Below, piece after piece: positions 6,617 to 14,282 of a stretch of DNA of 20,560 bases. How positions within the stretch are numbered: the stretch's first letter is position 1; each line of letters begins with the position of its first letter. This DNA is from Synergistales bacterium (lineage in GTDB: Bacteria; Synergistota; Synergistia; Synergistales; Aminobacteriaceae). The stretch is taken from NCBI GenBank assembly GCA_025997935.1, contig BNVG01000025.1, positions 1 through 20,560 on the forward strand, read 5' to 3'. The notes under the pieces were generated by a model. That model was not told the DNA's origin. It saw only the letters and a list, made by a program, of their open reading frames with translations, and searched no databases. The translations under genes and the position numbers were made by a program.

Positions 6617-8079
6617 ACGGCATGAGCGAAACAATACGGCTTTCGCCGCGCGACAACGTGCTTGTCTTGGTTCGCGGAACAAACGACGTTCCGAGCGGGC
6701 ACAAGATAGCGGGCGCGCCTATAGCCAAGGGTCAGACAATCATAAAATACGGACACCCTATCGGCGTAGCCACGCAAGATATAGCGGAGGGCGCTCATGT
6801 TCACGAGCATAACGTGGCGACGCGCTTAGGCTCGCCTGATGAAAATCTGCCCAAGTGGAATAGCGGCGACAAGCCGCCTCATACGGAAGCCGCTCCTATA
6901 AAGGGCCAATTTTTAGGGTATCGCCGTAGCTTCGGACGCGCCGGAGCGCGAAACGACCTGTGGGTTATCCCGACGGTCGGTTGCGTAAACGGCTCGCTTC
7001 GCGCGCTCCTCAGAGATTATCGCAAACCTGACTGGATAGACGACTTAAAGATCTTGGAGCACCCGTACGGCTGTTCTCAGATGGGCGAGGACATGCAGAT
7101 GACGATGAATTTGCTCGCAAGTTTCGCGCTTCACCCAAACGCGGCGGGCGTTCTCATAGTCGGGCTTGGGTGCGAGGTTACGCAGTTGTCTCTGCTTCTC
7201 GACAGAATCAATGAAAAATCGGGCGGCGCGTTGTCAAACGGGAAGCTGAATATCCGCGGGCTCTCCCTTCAGACCGACGGAAGCGATAACGTCATACCTT
7301 TTCTGAATGAATTGGCCGCGGGCGCGCCGAGAAGCCGCGAGCCGTTCCCTCTCTCCGAGCTGTGCGTTGGCGTCAAGTGCGGCGGCAGCGACGGTTACAG
7401 CGGACTGTCCGCAAATCCCCTATTGGGGCGCTTCGCCAACCGTCTCGTGGCAAGCGGCGGAACGATTATAGCCTCCGAGATTCCTGAGATGTTCGGCGCG
7501 GAGGCCGTAATTGCCGCCCGTATCGCTGACGAAGCCGTGTTTAATGACTTCGTGGCGCTCATTAAGTGGTTCCGCGAGTATTTTGTCAGGCACGGACAGG
7601 TGATATACGAAAACCCCTCCCCCGGCAACCGCGCAGGCGGCATAACTACGCTCGAGGAAAAATCTTTAGGCGCTGTCGAAAAATCCGGCGATATGACCGT
7701 AACCCACATATTAAAATACGGAGAAGCGATAAAACCCGGCGGCGGCGTGCAGATAGTCTTCGGCCCCGGCAATGACCTCGTGTCCTGCGCCTCTTTGGCG
7801 GCGAGCGGCGCTCAGATAGTCCTCTTCACCACGGGACAAGGAACGCCTTACGCTACAGTAGTGCCAACGCTGAAAGTCTCCACGAACAGTCAGCTGGCCG
7901 CAAAACACCCCGACTGGATAGACTTCGACTCCGGTACTCTACTACACGGAGAGGCCTGGGATACGGTCACGGAACGCTTGACAGAGCAAGTGCTGCGCGT
8001 GGCTAACGGAGAGCGCGTTTCTCACGAACGCAAGGGTTTTGGCGAGATAGGGATTTTTAAGGATGGAGTAATAAACTGA
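6613..8079 (+). CDS. uxaA: Altronate dehydratase, UxaA
   Basis: The enzyme removes water from D-altronate to give 2-keto-3-deoxy-D-gluconate. The 488-residue protein is full length and has both parts of the family: an N-terminal SAF domain (about residues 1-75) and the large C-terminal catalytic domain. Visible signatures are FGRAGARNDLWVIPTVGCVN (around 107-126), HPYGCSQMGEDMQM, GVKCGGSDGYSGLSANP, SEIPEMFGAE and FTTGQGTPYATVVP; the conserved Cys and His residues of the metal site lie in the first three. The ATG at 6613 overlaps the uxaB stop by four bases; a second ATG at 6622 is possible. The next gene, uxuA, begins 29 bases after the stop. Confidence 0.95.
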   Translation: MNGMSETIRLSPRDNVLVLVRGTNDVPSGHKIAGAPIAKGQTIIKYGHPIGVATQDIAEGAHVHEHNVATRLGSPDENLPKWNSGDKPPHTEAAPIKGQFLGYRRSFGRAGARNDLWVIPTVGCVNGSLRALLRDYRKPDWIDDLKILEHPYGCSQMGEDMQMTMNLLASFALHPNAAGVLIVGLGCEVTQLSLLLDRINEKSGGALSNGKLNIRGLSLQTDGSDNVIPFLNELAAGAPRSREPFPLSELCVGVKCGGSDGYSGLSANPLLGRFANRLVASGGTIIASEIPEMFGAEAVIAARIADEAVFNDFVALIKWFREYFVRHGQVIYENPSPGNRAGGITTLEEKSLGAVEKSGDMTVTHILKYGEAIKPGGGVQIVFGPGNDLVSCASLAASGAQIVLFTTGQGTPYATVVPTLKVSTNSQLAAKHPDWIDFDSGTLLHGEAWDTVTERLTEQVLRVANGERVSHERKGFGEIGIFKDGVIN

Positions 8080-8108
8080 AAACAATTCCTTAGAAGGAGG
8101 CGCAAAAA

Positions 8109-9161
8109 ATGCTGATGTCGTTTAGGTGGTACGGAGCGAACGACAAGGTTACATTGGAGATGATTCGTCAGATTCCGGTCATCAAGGGAATCGTCGGCGC
8201 TCTCTATGATATTCCCGCCGGAGAAGTCTGGCCGTTGCGGAGCTTGCAGGATCTTTCAGGAACCGTGAAGTCCAAGGGTTTTACGCTGTCGGCGATAGAA
8301 AGCATCCCGGTTCACGACAACATCAAATTAGGGAGCGGCGATTTTGACAAGCTGACGGACAACTACTGTCAAAGCATTCGCAACATGGCCAAGGCTGGGA
8401 TCTCGACGCTTTGCTACAACTTCATGCCGGTGTTCGACTGGACGCGAAGCAACTTGGCCATGAACCTGCCCGACGGTTCTAATTGCCTGTCTTACGACGA
8501 CGCTGAGGTTCTGGCAATGGACCTCTCGAAGGGTACGAGGGGCCTGCCGGGGTGGAGCACGGAGTACGACGCGTCCGACTTGAAACGGCTGATGGACGCC
8601 TACACCGAGCTTGGCAGCGACGGGCTTTGGACGAACCTCGAGAGATTCCTGAAAAAGGTCGTGCCGGTGGCTCAGGAGGTCGACGTCAAGATGGGCATAC
8701 ACCCGGATGATCCGCCGTGGCCAATATTCGGCTTGCCGCGCATAATATGCGACGAGGCCGGCATAGACAGATTCCTTAAAATCGTCGACGTGAAGCACCA
8801 CGGCCTGAGCCTCTGCACCGGGTCTTTCGGCGTGTCGCCCGCAAACGATATTCCCAAGATGGTGAGAAAATACTCAGCCGCCGGGCGTATTCACTTCGCG
8901 CACATCCGAAACGTCAGAATCAACGGACAACATAGCTTCAACGAGACGGCCCACCCGACCGAGTGCGGTTCGCTCGACATAGCCGAGATAGTCAAGGCTT
9001 ACGTGGAAACAGGCTTCGACGGCGTTATGAGGCCCGACCACGGACGCATGATCTGGGGCGAAACGGGGCGTCCAGGCTACGGGCTGTACGACAGGGCGCT
9101 TGGCGCGATGTACTTAGCGGGGCTTTGGGAGGCTTTTAAGAAGGGATCGCGCCATGCTTAG
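8109..9161 (+). CDS. uxuA: Mannonate dehydratase, UxuA
   Basis: The enzyme dehydrates D-mannonate to 2-keto-3-deoxy-D-gluconate, the last step of the glucuronate branch before KDG. The 350-residue TIM-barrel protein is of the shorter UxuA type. FRWYG (5-9) is the family's usual N-terminus. Expected metal and substrate residues are present: H198 in GIHPDDPP, C236 in LCTGSFG, H265 in FAHIRNVR, and D310/H311 in MRPDHGR. The ATG at 8109 has a strong AGAAGGAGG site 7 bases upstream. Its last eight bases overlap the start of uxuB. Confidence 0.96.
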   Translation: MLMSFRWYGANDKVTLEMIRQIPVIKGIVGALYDIPAGEVWPLRSLQDLSGTVKSKGFTLSAIESIPVHDNIKLGSGDFDKLTDNYCQSIRNMAKAGISTLCYNFMPVFDWTRSNLAMNLPDGSNCLSYDDAEVLAMDLSKGTRGLPGWSTEYDASDLKRLMDAYTELGSDGLWTNLERFLKKVVPVAQEVDVKMGIHPDDPPWPIFGLPRIICDEAGIDRFLKIVDVKHHGLSLCTGSFGVSPANDIPKMVRKYSAAGRIHFAHIRNVRINGQHSFNETAHPTECGSLDIAEIVKAYVETGFDGVMRPDHGRMIWGETGRPGYGLYDRALGAMYLAGLWEAFKKGSRHA

Positions 9162-10770
9162 GCTTAACGATAAGGGATTAACCGACAAAGCGGCTTGGGA
9201 AGCGAGCGGTGTGAAATTACCGCTTTACGACAGGGCTTCAATGATAAAAAAGACGCTTCAAAATCCGGCGTGGCTGCACTTTGGGACGGGCAATATATTC
9301 AGGGCTTTTATAGCTCCCTTGCAGCAGCGCCTGTTGAATGACGGCAAAACCGAGGTTGGAATAATCGCGGCGGAGCCTTTCGACTATGAGATAGTGGACG
9401 CGGTTTACAAGCCTCACGACGATTTGGCTCTTTCCGTCGGACTCAAGGCGGACGGTTCCTTCAATCTTGAGCTTGTCGCGTCAGTCGCTGAGTCCATACG
9501 CGCCGACTCGGGGCGAAACCGCTTGGACGAGATAGCGGCATCGAAGAGTTTACAGATAATCAGCGTCTGCATAACCGAGAAGGGATACGCCCTTAAAGAC
9601 ATGAAGGGAGACTTGCTCGGCGTCGTAAAAGCCGAGATGGAGCATGGCCCGAGCAACGTCAAGCACACAATGTCGCTTTTGGCCGCGTTGCTCCTGACGC
9701 GATTCAAGAACGGCTCTGCTCCCGTGGCTCTGCTGAGCCTCGATAACTGCTCTCACAACGGCGAGAAGCTGAAAAGCTCCGTAACTGAAATAGCCCGCGC
9801 CTGGAACAAGAATGGCTTTGCCGGCGACGACTTTATCGCCTGGCTCGAGGACGAGAAACAGGTTTCTTTCCCCTGGAGCATGATAGACAAAATAACGCCG
9901 CGCCCGTCGGAGGTCGTCAGAGACGAACTTATAAAACGCGGCATAGAGGGTATGGAGCTTTTGGCGACCGCGAAAGGAACCTACACCGCGCCTTTTGTGA
10001 ACGCCGAGATACCGGAGTATCTCGTTATCGAGGACAACTTCCCCGCCGGGCGTCCCGCGCTTGAGCGAGCCGGCGCTTATTTCACGGACAGGGACACCGT
10101 AAACAACGTCGAACGCATGAAAGTCACGACGTGCCTCAACCCTTTGCACACGGCCTTGGCCGTCTGCGGCTGTCTTTTGGGTTATAAATCGATAGCGTCC
10201 GAGATGAAGGACTCGCTTCTCAAATCTTTGGTCGAGCGCATAGGCTACGCCGAGGGTATGCCGGTCGTTGTAAACCCCGGCATATTCGCCCCCCATGATT
10301 TCATCAAAGAAGTCTTGGAAGAGCGCTTCCCGAACCCCTTTATCCCCGATACGCCCCAGCGCATAGCCACGGACACAAGCCAAAAAATCCCCATTCGCTA
10401 CGGGGAAACGCTGAAATCTTATATGAAGCGTTCTGACTTGAACGCCGGCAATTTGGTCGGCATTCCGCTCGTTATAGCGGCTTGGTTCAGGTATCTTTTA
10501 GCCGTGGACGACGAACTCAACCCGATGGAGCTAAGCGGCGACCCGATGCTTGACGAGCTTCGCAAGGGTTTGAGCGGCGTAGAAGCGGGGAAGCCCGAGA
10601 GCTACAAGGGGCAACTAAAGCCGTTTCTGAAGAACCCGGCTCTCTTCGCGCTCGACCTCTTCGAGGCCGGCTTGGGCGAGAAAATCGAGGGCTATTTCGT
10701 ATCCATGCTGGCCGGCAAACAAGCGGTTTTGAATACGCTGGCGAAGAATCTAAGCGATTCGCGCAACTAA
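9154..10770 (+). CDS. uxuB: Fructuronate reductase, UxuB-type mannitol-dehydrogenase family
   Basis: The enzyme is predicted to reduce D-fructuronate to D-mannonate with NAD(P)H, feeding UxuA. The 538-residue protein has the long-chain polyol dehydrogenase layout: nucleotide-binding HFGTGNIFRAF (42-52), LDNCSHNGE (196-204), and the catalytic K323-x5-N329-x2-H332 inside MKVTTCLNPLHTAL. It is only distantly similar to the UxaB paralogue in the same operon, so the two do not look like a recent duplication. The start overlaps uxuA by eight bases, and the pairing with mannonate dehydratase supports the substrate. Mannitol or arabinitol oxidation is the alternative for this family, but the context makes it unlikely. 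Confidence 0.9.
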   Translation: MLRLNDKGLTDKAAWEASGVKLPLYDRASMIKKTLQNPAWLHFGTGNIFRAFIAPLQQRLLNDGKTEVGIIAAEPFDYEIVDAVYKPHDDLALSVGLKADGSFNLELVASVAESIRADSGRNRLDEIAASKSLQIISVCITEKGYALKDMKGDLLGVVKAEMEHGPSNVKHTMSLLAALLLTRFKNGSAPVALLSLDNCSHNGEKLKSSVTEIARAWNKNGFAGDDFIAWLEDEKQVSFPWSMIDKITPRPSEVVRDELIKRGIEGMELLATAKGTYTAPFVNAEIPEYLVIEDNFPAGRPALERAGAYFTDRDTVNNVERMKVTTCLNPLHTALAVCGCLLGYKSIASEMKDSLLKSLVERIGYAEGMPVVVNPGIFAPHDFIKEVLEERFPNPFIPDTPQRIATDTSQKIPIRYGETLKSYMKRSDLNAGNLVGIPLVIAAWFRYLLAVDDELNPMELSGDPMLDELRKGLSGVEAGKPESYKGQLKPFLKNPALFALDLFEAGLGEKIEGYFVSMLAGKQAVLNTLAKNLSDSRN

Positions 10771-10794
10771 GGCTCGAGGCCGCAAGCGGTAGGT

Positions 10795-12720
10795 ATGGGA
10801 GAGCTGAAGGAAATATCGCTCGTACTCGGCACAGCGGGGCATATAGACCACGGCAAGACCGCCCTTGTGAAGGCCCTGACGGGCGTGGACTGCGACAGGC
10901 TTATGGAGGAGAAAAAGCGCGGCATAACCATCGAGCTGGGCTTCGCGCCTCTAAGGCTTGAGCCCGACCGCGTGGTCAGCGTCATCGACGTTCCGGGACA
11001 CGAGCGGTTTATCCGCCAGATGGTGGCGGGGGCGGGCGGCGTCGATGCCATTTTGTTGGTTGTGGCGGCGGATGAGGGCGTCATGCCTCAGACGAGGGAA
11101 CATCTGGCTATCCTCGAGCTTCTCGGCGTACGCGACGGCGTTGTGGCTCTCACAAAATCGGACAGAGTCGACGCCGACATGCTGGAGCTTGCGCGTGACG
11201 ACGTTGAGTCCCTTATAAAAGGCACGTTTCTTGACGGAAAAAGCGTCGTGCCCGTATCGTCCGTGACTGGACAAAACTTGGATTTTCTGAAAAAAGAACT
11301 CGCCGCGCTTGTGGATAGGGTACGTCCGCGTCCGCGAAAAGGGGCTTTGTTTTTGCCCATAGACAGGGCGTTCCCCATATCGGGGTTCGGCACGGTCGTC
11401 ACGGGCACGGCATATCGCGGCGTCGCCCATCTCGGAGACGAGGCTGAGATTTTGCCGACACTTCAGAGCGAACGAAAAAGTAAAATCCGCAACCTTCAGG
11501 TTCACTCTCACCCCGTGGAGGAGGCCTACGCCGGGCAACGCGTGGCGGCAAACTTGGCCGGAATAGCCGTGGACGAGCTTTCGCGCGGCGACGTCTTGTG
11601 CCAAAGAGGAGTTTATTTTAACACGCGCGCTTTTGACGCGATAATAAAGGTTTTGCCGTCGGCATCTCCTCTCAAGCACTGGCAACGGCTCAGGCTCTAC
11701 ATCGGCACGTCGGACGTACTGGCGCGCGCGTCCTTGCTCGAGTCCCGCTCTGTGGCGCCCGGAGATGAGGCCCCGGCTCAGATTGTCGTGGAAGAAGACG
11801 TAGTCTGCATGGCGGAACAGCGGTTTATCATACGCTTTTACAGCCCCCTTGTCACGATAGGGGGCGGGCGCGTCATTATGCCATACGCCCATAAGCCAAG
11901 AGGAACCCGCGCGCGAAAGCAATCCGCCACTCTGATACGCGCGCTCTCCAATGCCGCGTCTACGCACGAGAGATTGGCGATTCTCGTAGATTCTTTGGGT
12001 ATATTGACCTTTGACAACGCCGCGATAGCCCTACAGGAATTGAAAGGCGACTTAGAGGCGGTCGCCAAACGCATGATGAAAGAGATAGCGCCGCAAAAAG
12101 AAATCACGGAACTGAGAGACGACGCCGCGCGGGCTGAAACGTCCGTCTACGTATCGAAGACGCGTTTGAGTGAGCTCACGGCGGCGGCAGTCGCTGATAT
12201 ATCCGCGTACCATAAATCTTACGAGTCTGAGGACGGAATGCCCACGGACAAAATAAAGGCGTCGCGCCCTCTCCTTGCGCTACTGGCCGAGAAGGGGACG
12301 ATTGTCTTAGAGAAAGGCAAGGCGCGCCTCCCCGACTTCGTCCCAAAAAACGACGAGACGTTCAGGCGTGACAGCGAAGCGCTTTTTACCGTCTGTGACG
12401 AGTTGGGTTTTCAGCCTCCGACGCTTGACGAGCTTAGGGAAAAAATCGGCATGGAGCGGAAGCCTTTCTCGCTTCTCGTTCAGAGCCTGAAAAATTCCGG
12501 CAGAATAGCGATTTTATCCGAAGGATACGTATTGACGGACGAAATAGAAAAGAAAATGAAAGATATTTTGCGAACCATAGACGGAAACGTGACTTTGGCC
12601 GCCGTTCGTGACCTCACAAACAGTAGCCGAAAGTTCATCTTGCCGATATTGGAATACTTCGACTCCAAGGGCTGGACGCGGCGGGTCGGGGACGTGCGGG
12701 TTGTAAAAAAAGAAATGTAA
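10795..12720 (+). CDS. selB: Selenocysteine-specific translation elongation factor SelB
   Basis: SelB is a GTPase that brings selenocysteinyl-tRNA to the ribosome at UGA codons followed by a SECIS hairpin. The 641-residue protein has the full layout. G1 is GTAGHIDHGKT (12-22), switch I is KKRGITIELGF (40-50), G3 is DVPGHE (65-70) and G4 is TKSD (120-123). The beta-barrel domains follow (GFGTVVTGT), then the C-terminal winged-helix repeats that bind the SECIS RNA. The final repeat shows the SelB wording LTNSSRKFILPILEYFDSKG near the C-terminus. The gene begins 24 bases after uxuB, with a poor ribosome site, and looks like part of the same transcript. No selA, selD, selC tRNA or in-frame-TGA selenoprotein gene was recognised in the window. 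Confidence 0.96.
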   Translation: MGELKEISLVLGTAGHIDHGKTALVKALTGVDCDRLMEEKKRGITIELGFAPLRLEPDRVVSVIDVPGHERFIRQMVAGAGGVDAILLVVAADEGVMPQTREHLAILELLGVRDGVVALTKSDRVDADMLELARDDVESLIKGTFLDGKSVVPVSSVTGQNLDFLKKELAALVDRVRPRPRKGALFLPIDRAFPISGFGTVVTGTAYRGVAHLGDEAEILPTLQSERKSKIRNLQVHSHPVEEAYAGQRVAANLAGIAVDELSRGDVLCQRGVYFNTRAFDAIIKVLPSASPLKHWQRLRLYIGTSDVLARASLLESRSVAPGDEAPAQIVVEEDVVCMAEQRFIIRFYSPLVTIGGGRVIMPYAHKPRGTRARKQSATLIRALSNAASTHERLAILVDSLGILTFDNAAIALQELKGDLEAVAKRMMKEIAPQKEITELRDDAARAETSVYVSKTRLSELTAAAVADISAYHKSYESEDGMPTDKIKASRPLLALLAEKGTIVLEKGKARLPDFVPKNDETFRRDSEALFTVCDELGFQPPTLDELREKIGMERKPFSLLVQSLKNSGRIAILSEGYVLTDEIEKKMKDILRTIDGNVTLAAVRDLTNSSRKFILPILEYFDSKGWTRRVGDVRVVKKEM

Positions 12721-12738
12721 AGAGGGCGCGAAAGTAAT

Positions 12739-13503
12739 ATGTTGATTTTTAAGGGCGACAAGCTACTTATGAACGAAGAAACCTATGATTTTAATAATTT
12801 TGAGCGAGACTTGCGGTTTTTGAGAAACTCCGAAGACCTGCCGGCCTCGTGGGGCGTCACGACTCACTGGAGCGAAATTGACGACCCGGACGGCGACGTT
12901 GTCGCGTCATCTCTAAACGCGAAGTGGGAGGACTTGCGCGCCGTGTGGAGCCGCTTCGGCGAAGGGCCTTTTGTCAAAGCCGGCGCGGCCTTTCAGTATA
13001 TGAACTGGCTCAGACTGACACGATTTTGTTCCGCTTGCGGCGGCGCTATGTCGCCTCGGGAAGAGGACAAAGGGCTTTTGTGCGAAACATGCGGACGCGT
13101 GGCGTACGCGCCGCTCCACCCGGCCGTAATAGTCGCCGTTGAGCGCGACGGAAAGCTCCTCTTGGCCCACAATACGCGAATGCCTACAAAACGGTACAGC
13201 ATCTTAGCCGGCTTCGTAGAGCCGGGAGAGTCTCTCGAACAAGCTATTGAGCGCGAAATTATGGAGGAAGTCGGCGTCGAGGTGGAGGACATACGCTACT
13301 TCGGCAGTCAGCCCTGGCCGTTTCCATGCTCGCTGATGTTGGGATTCACGGCGCGGTGGAAAAGCGGGGAAATTCACCCGGACGGCGCCGAGCTGAACGA
13401 CGCCGGGTGGTACGCGCCGGAGGATTTCCCCGACATTCCGCCCGGCATGAGCATATCGCGCAAACTCATAGACGATTTCGCGGTTAGAATGGGGAAACGA
13501 TAG
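12739..13503 (+). CDS. nudC: NAD(+)/NADH pyrophosphatase NudC (Nudix hydrolase)
   Basis: The protein cleaves NAD(H) to NMN(H) and AMP; family members also remove NAD caps from RNA. The 254 residues show a variable N-terminal domain, a zinc ribbon with C97, C100, C115 and C118 (CSACG and CETCG), and a complete Nudix box from G158 to V180, including E164, R172, E173, E176, E177 and G179. The diagnostic NudC motif SQPWPFPCS (190-198) follows. The ATG at 12739 has an AAAGAGGG site about 10 bases upstream. It starts 18 bases after selB and is probably cotranscribed. Its last 20 bases overlap the 3' end of the convergent hutD-like gene. Confidence 0.95.
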   Translation: MLIFKGDKLLMNEETYDFNNFERDLRFLRNSEDLPASWGVTTHWSEIDDPDGDVVASSLNAKWEDLRAVWSRFGEGPFVKAGAAFQYMNWLRLTRFCSACGGAMSPREEDKGLLCETCGRVAYAPLHPAVIVAVERDGKLLLAHNTRMPTKRYSILAGFVEPGESLEQAIEREIMEEVGVEVEDIRYFGSQPWPFPCSLMLGFTARWKSGEIHPDGAELNDAGWYAPEDFPDIPPGMSISRKLIDDFAVRMGKR

Positions 13504-14140
13504 TAGCTCTGACCCCCCATTCTCCGCCGCCCGAATTTACATTGACGCTAAATTCAACTTCGTTTCCCGACTCCGAATCCGGGAATGTCCGTTGAAGCAA
13601 TAGCGCGCCGCCTTTATGTATGGTTGCTGACGCATCGAGTTCTCCTTCTTTGACGCTGTACGAAAAAGAGGGCGCGAGACAATAAAACGCCTCCGTCACC
13701 ACGCACTTGGGTTTGGGCTTGGGGCTAAAAATATTTACGCGACTGGTCTCGCCGTTCAGTACGGAGACGGAGGCGTCGCACGGCGGCGCAAACATCAGAT
13801 TGAAATCAACGCAACGCCCGACAGACGTAGTCTCCCAGCTTCCCTCGAACGAGTCCTGGTCGAAAGCCCCAAGGTTTTTATGGCGCGTGGCCCGGGGCGT
13901 TTTATACGTCAATTCAACCGCGCCGTCAAGAATCAATAAAACCCTATGGAAACCCGGCAGGGACGTAAACGTCGATTCCTCCAGATCAACCGTGGCCGAA
14001 CTCAGACGCCACTCGAAGTCACGCTTAGCGTACTCGGCCTCGGGCGGCCATATCGCAATCTGTCTCGTGACCCCGCCTGCCCATTTGCTCGCGGTTATGG
14101 CCTCCGGGGCAATGTGCGTTATTTTGGTTCTCATATCCAT
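13484..14140 (-). CDS. HutD/Ves family protein
   Basis: This 218-residue cupin-like protein is of the HutD (DUF886) family. The conserved start is visible: KWAGGVTRQIAIWP (19-32) followed by FEWRLSSATVDLEESTFTSL and the GFHRVLLILDG block (around 63-73). Family members are linked to histidine utilisation or to a temperature-related factor (Ves) in enteric bacteria, but the biochemical role is not settled, and no hut gene lies nearby. The ATG at 14140 is used because GGGGG lies 10 bases upstream; a second ATG at 14134 would remove two residues. The gene is divergent from the permease gene, and its 3' end overlaps nudC tail to tail by 20 bases. Confidence 0.85.
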   Translation of the reverse strand: MDMRTKITHIAPEAITASKWAGGVTRQIAIWPPEAEYAKRDFEWRLSSATVDLEESTFTSLPGFHRVLLILDGAVELTYKTPRATRHKNLGAFDQDSFEGSWETTSVGRCVDFNLMFAPPCDASVSVLNGETSRVNIFSPKPKPKCVVTEAFYCLAPSFSYSVKEGELDASATIHKGGALLLQRTFPDSESGNEVEFSVNVNSGGGEWGVRATIVSPF

Positions 14141-14176
14141 ACTACGGATACCCCCAGTTCACTTCATAAATTTCAA

Positions 14177-14186
14177 ATTTGCAAAT
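14177..14186. promoter_or_regulatory. Perfect 10-bp palindrome ATTTGCAAAT, possible operator
   Basis: The palindrome lies five bases upstream of the -35 box of the permease promoter and within the leader of the divergent hutD-like gene. It is preceded by another AAATTTCAAATTT-like AT-rich repeat. Its position would suit a regulator acting on either gene. No family-specific consensus is recognised. Confidence 0.3.
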
Positions 14187-14191
14187 CGGTG

Positions 14192-14220
14192 TTGACATAA
14201 ACCCTGTATTCTCTTATTCT
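14192..14220 (+). promoter_or_regulatory. Sigma-70-type promoter of the permease gene
   Basis: A consensus TTGACA (14192-14197) is followed, after exactly 17 bases, by TATTCT (14215-14220). The permease ATG is 62 bases further on. A second -10-like TATAAT at 14227-14232 has no -35 at a proper distance. Confidence 0.6.
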
Positions 14221-14282
14221 TTTCTATATAATATACGAAAAATACCGAAAAAAACAGCGTCACAAGGAGTGTGCATAAACTT

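Noticed and set aside
9550..10383. Long open frame (277 codons) on the minus strand opposite uxuB
   Set aside because: It is antisense to a conserved enzyme, with no recognisable domain and no ribosome site evident.
5315..10770. uxaB and uxuB as a recent duplication
   Set aside because: They share only the general polyol-dehydrogenase signatures and differ by over 100 residues in length; they are ancient paralogues.
10951..11967. Long open frame (338 codons) on the minus strand opposite selB
   Set aside because: It is antisense to a gene with unmistakable SelB motifs, its product is Arg/His-rich without any family pattern, and it reflects GC-biased codon use on the other strand.
10771..12738. 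Selenoprotein gene or SECIS hairpin near selB
   Set aside because: No reading frame continuing through an in-frame TGA with family similarity was found by eye; a SECIS search was not possible.
14227..14232. TATAAT as the -10 box of the permease gene
   Set aside because: It is 29 bases from the TTGACA and has no other -35 at 16-18 bases; TATTCT at 14215 fits with exactly 17.
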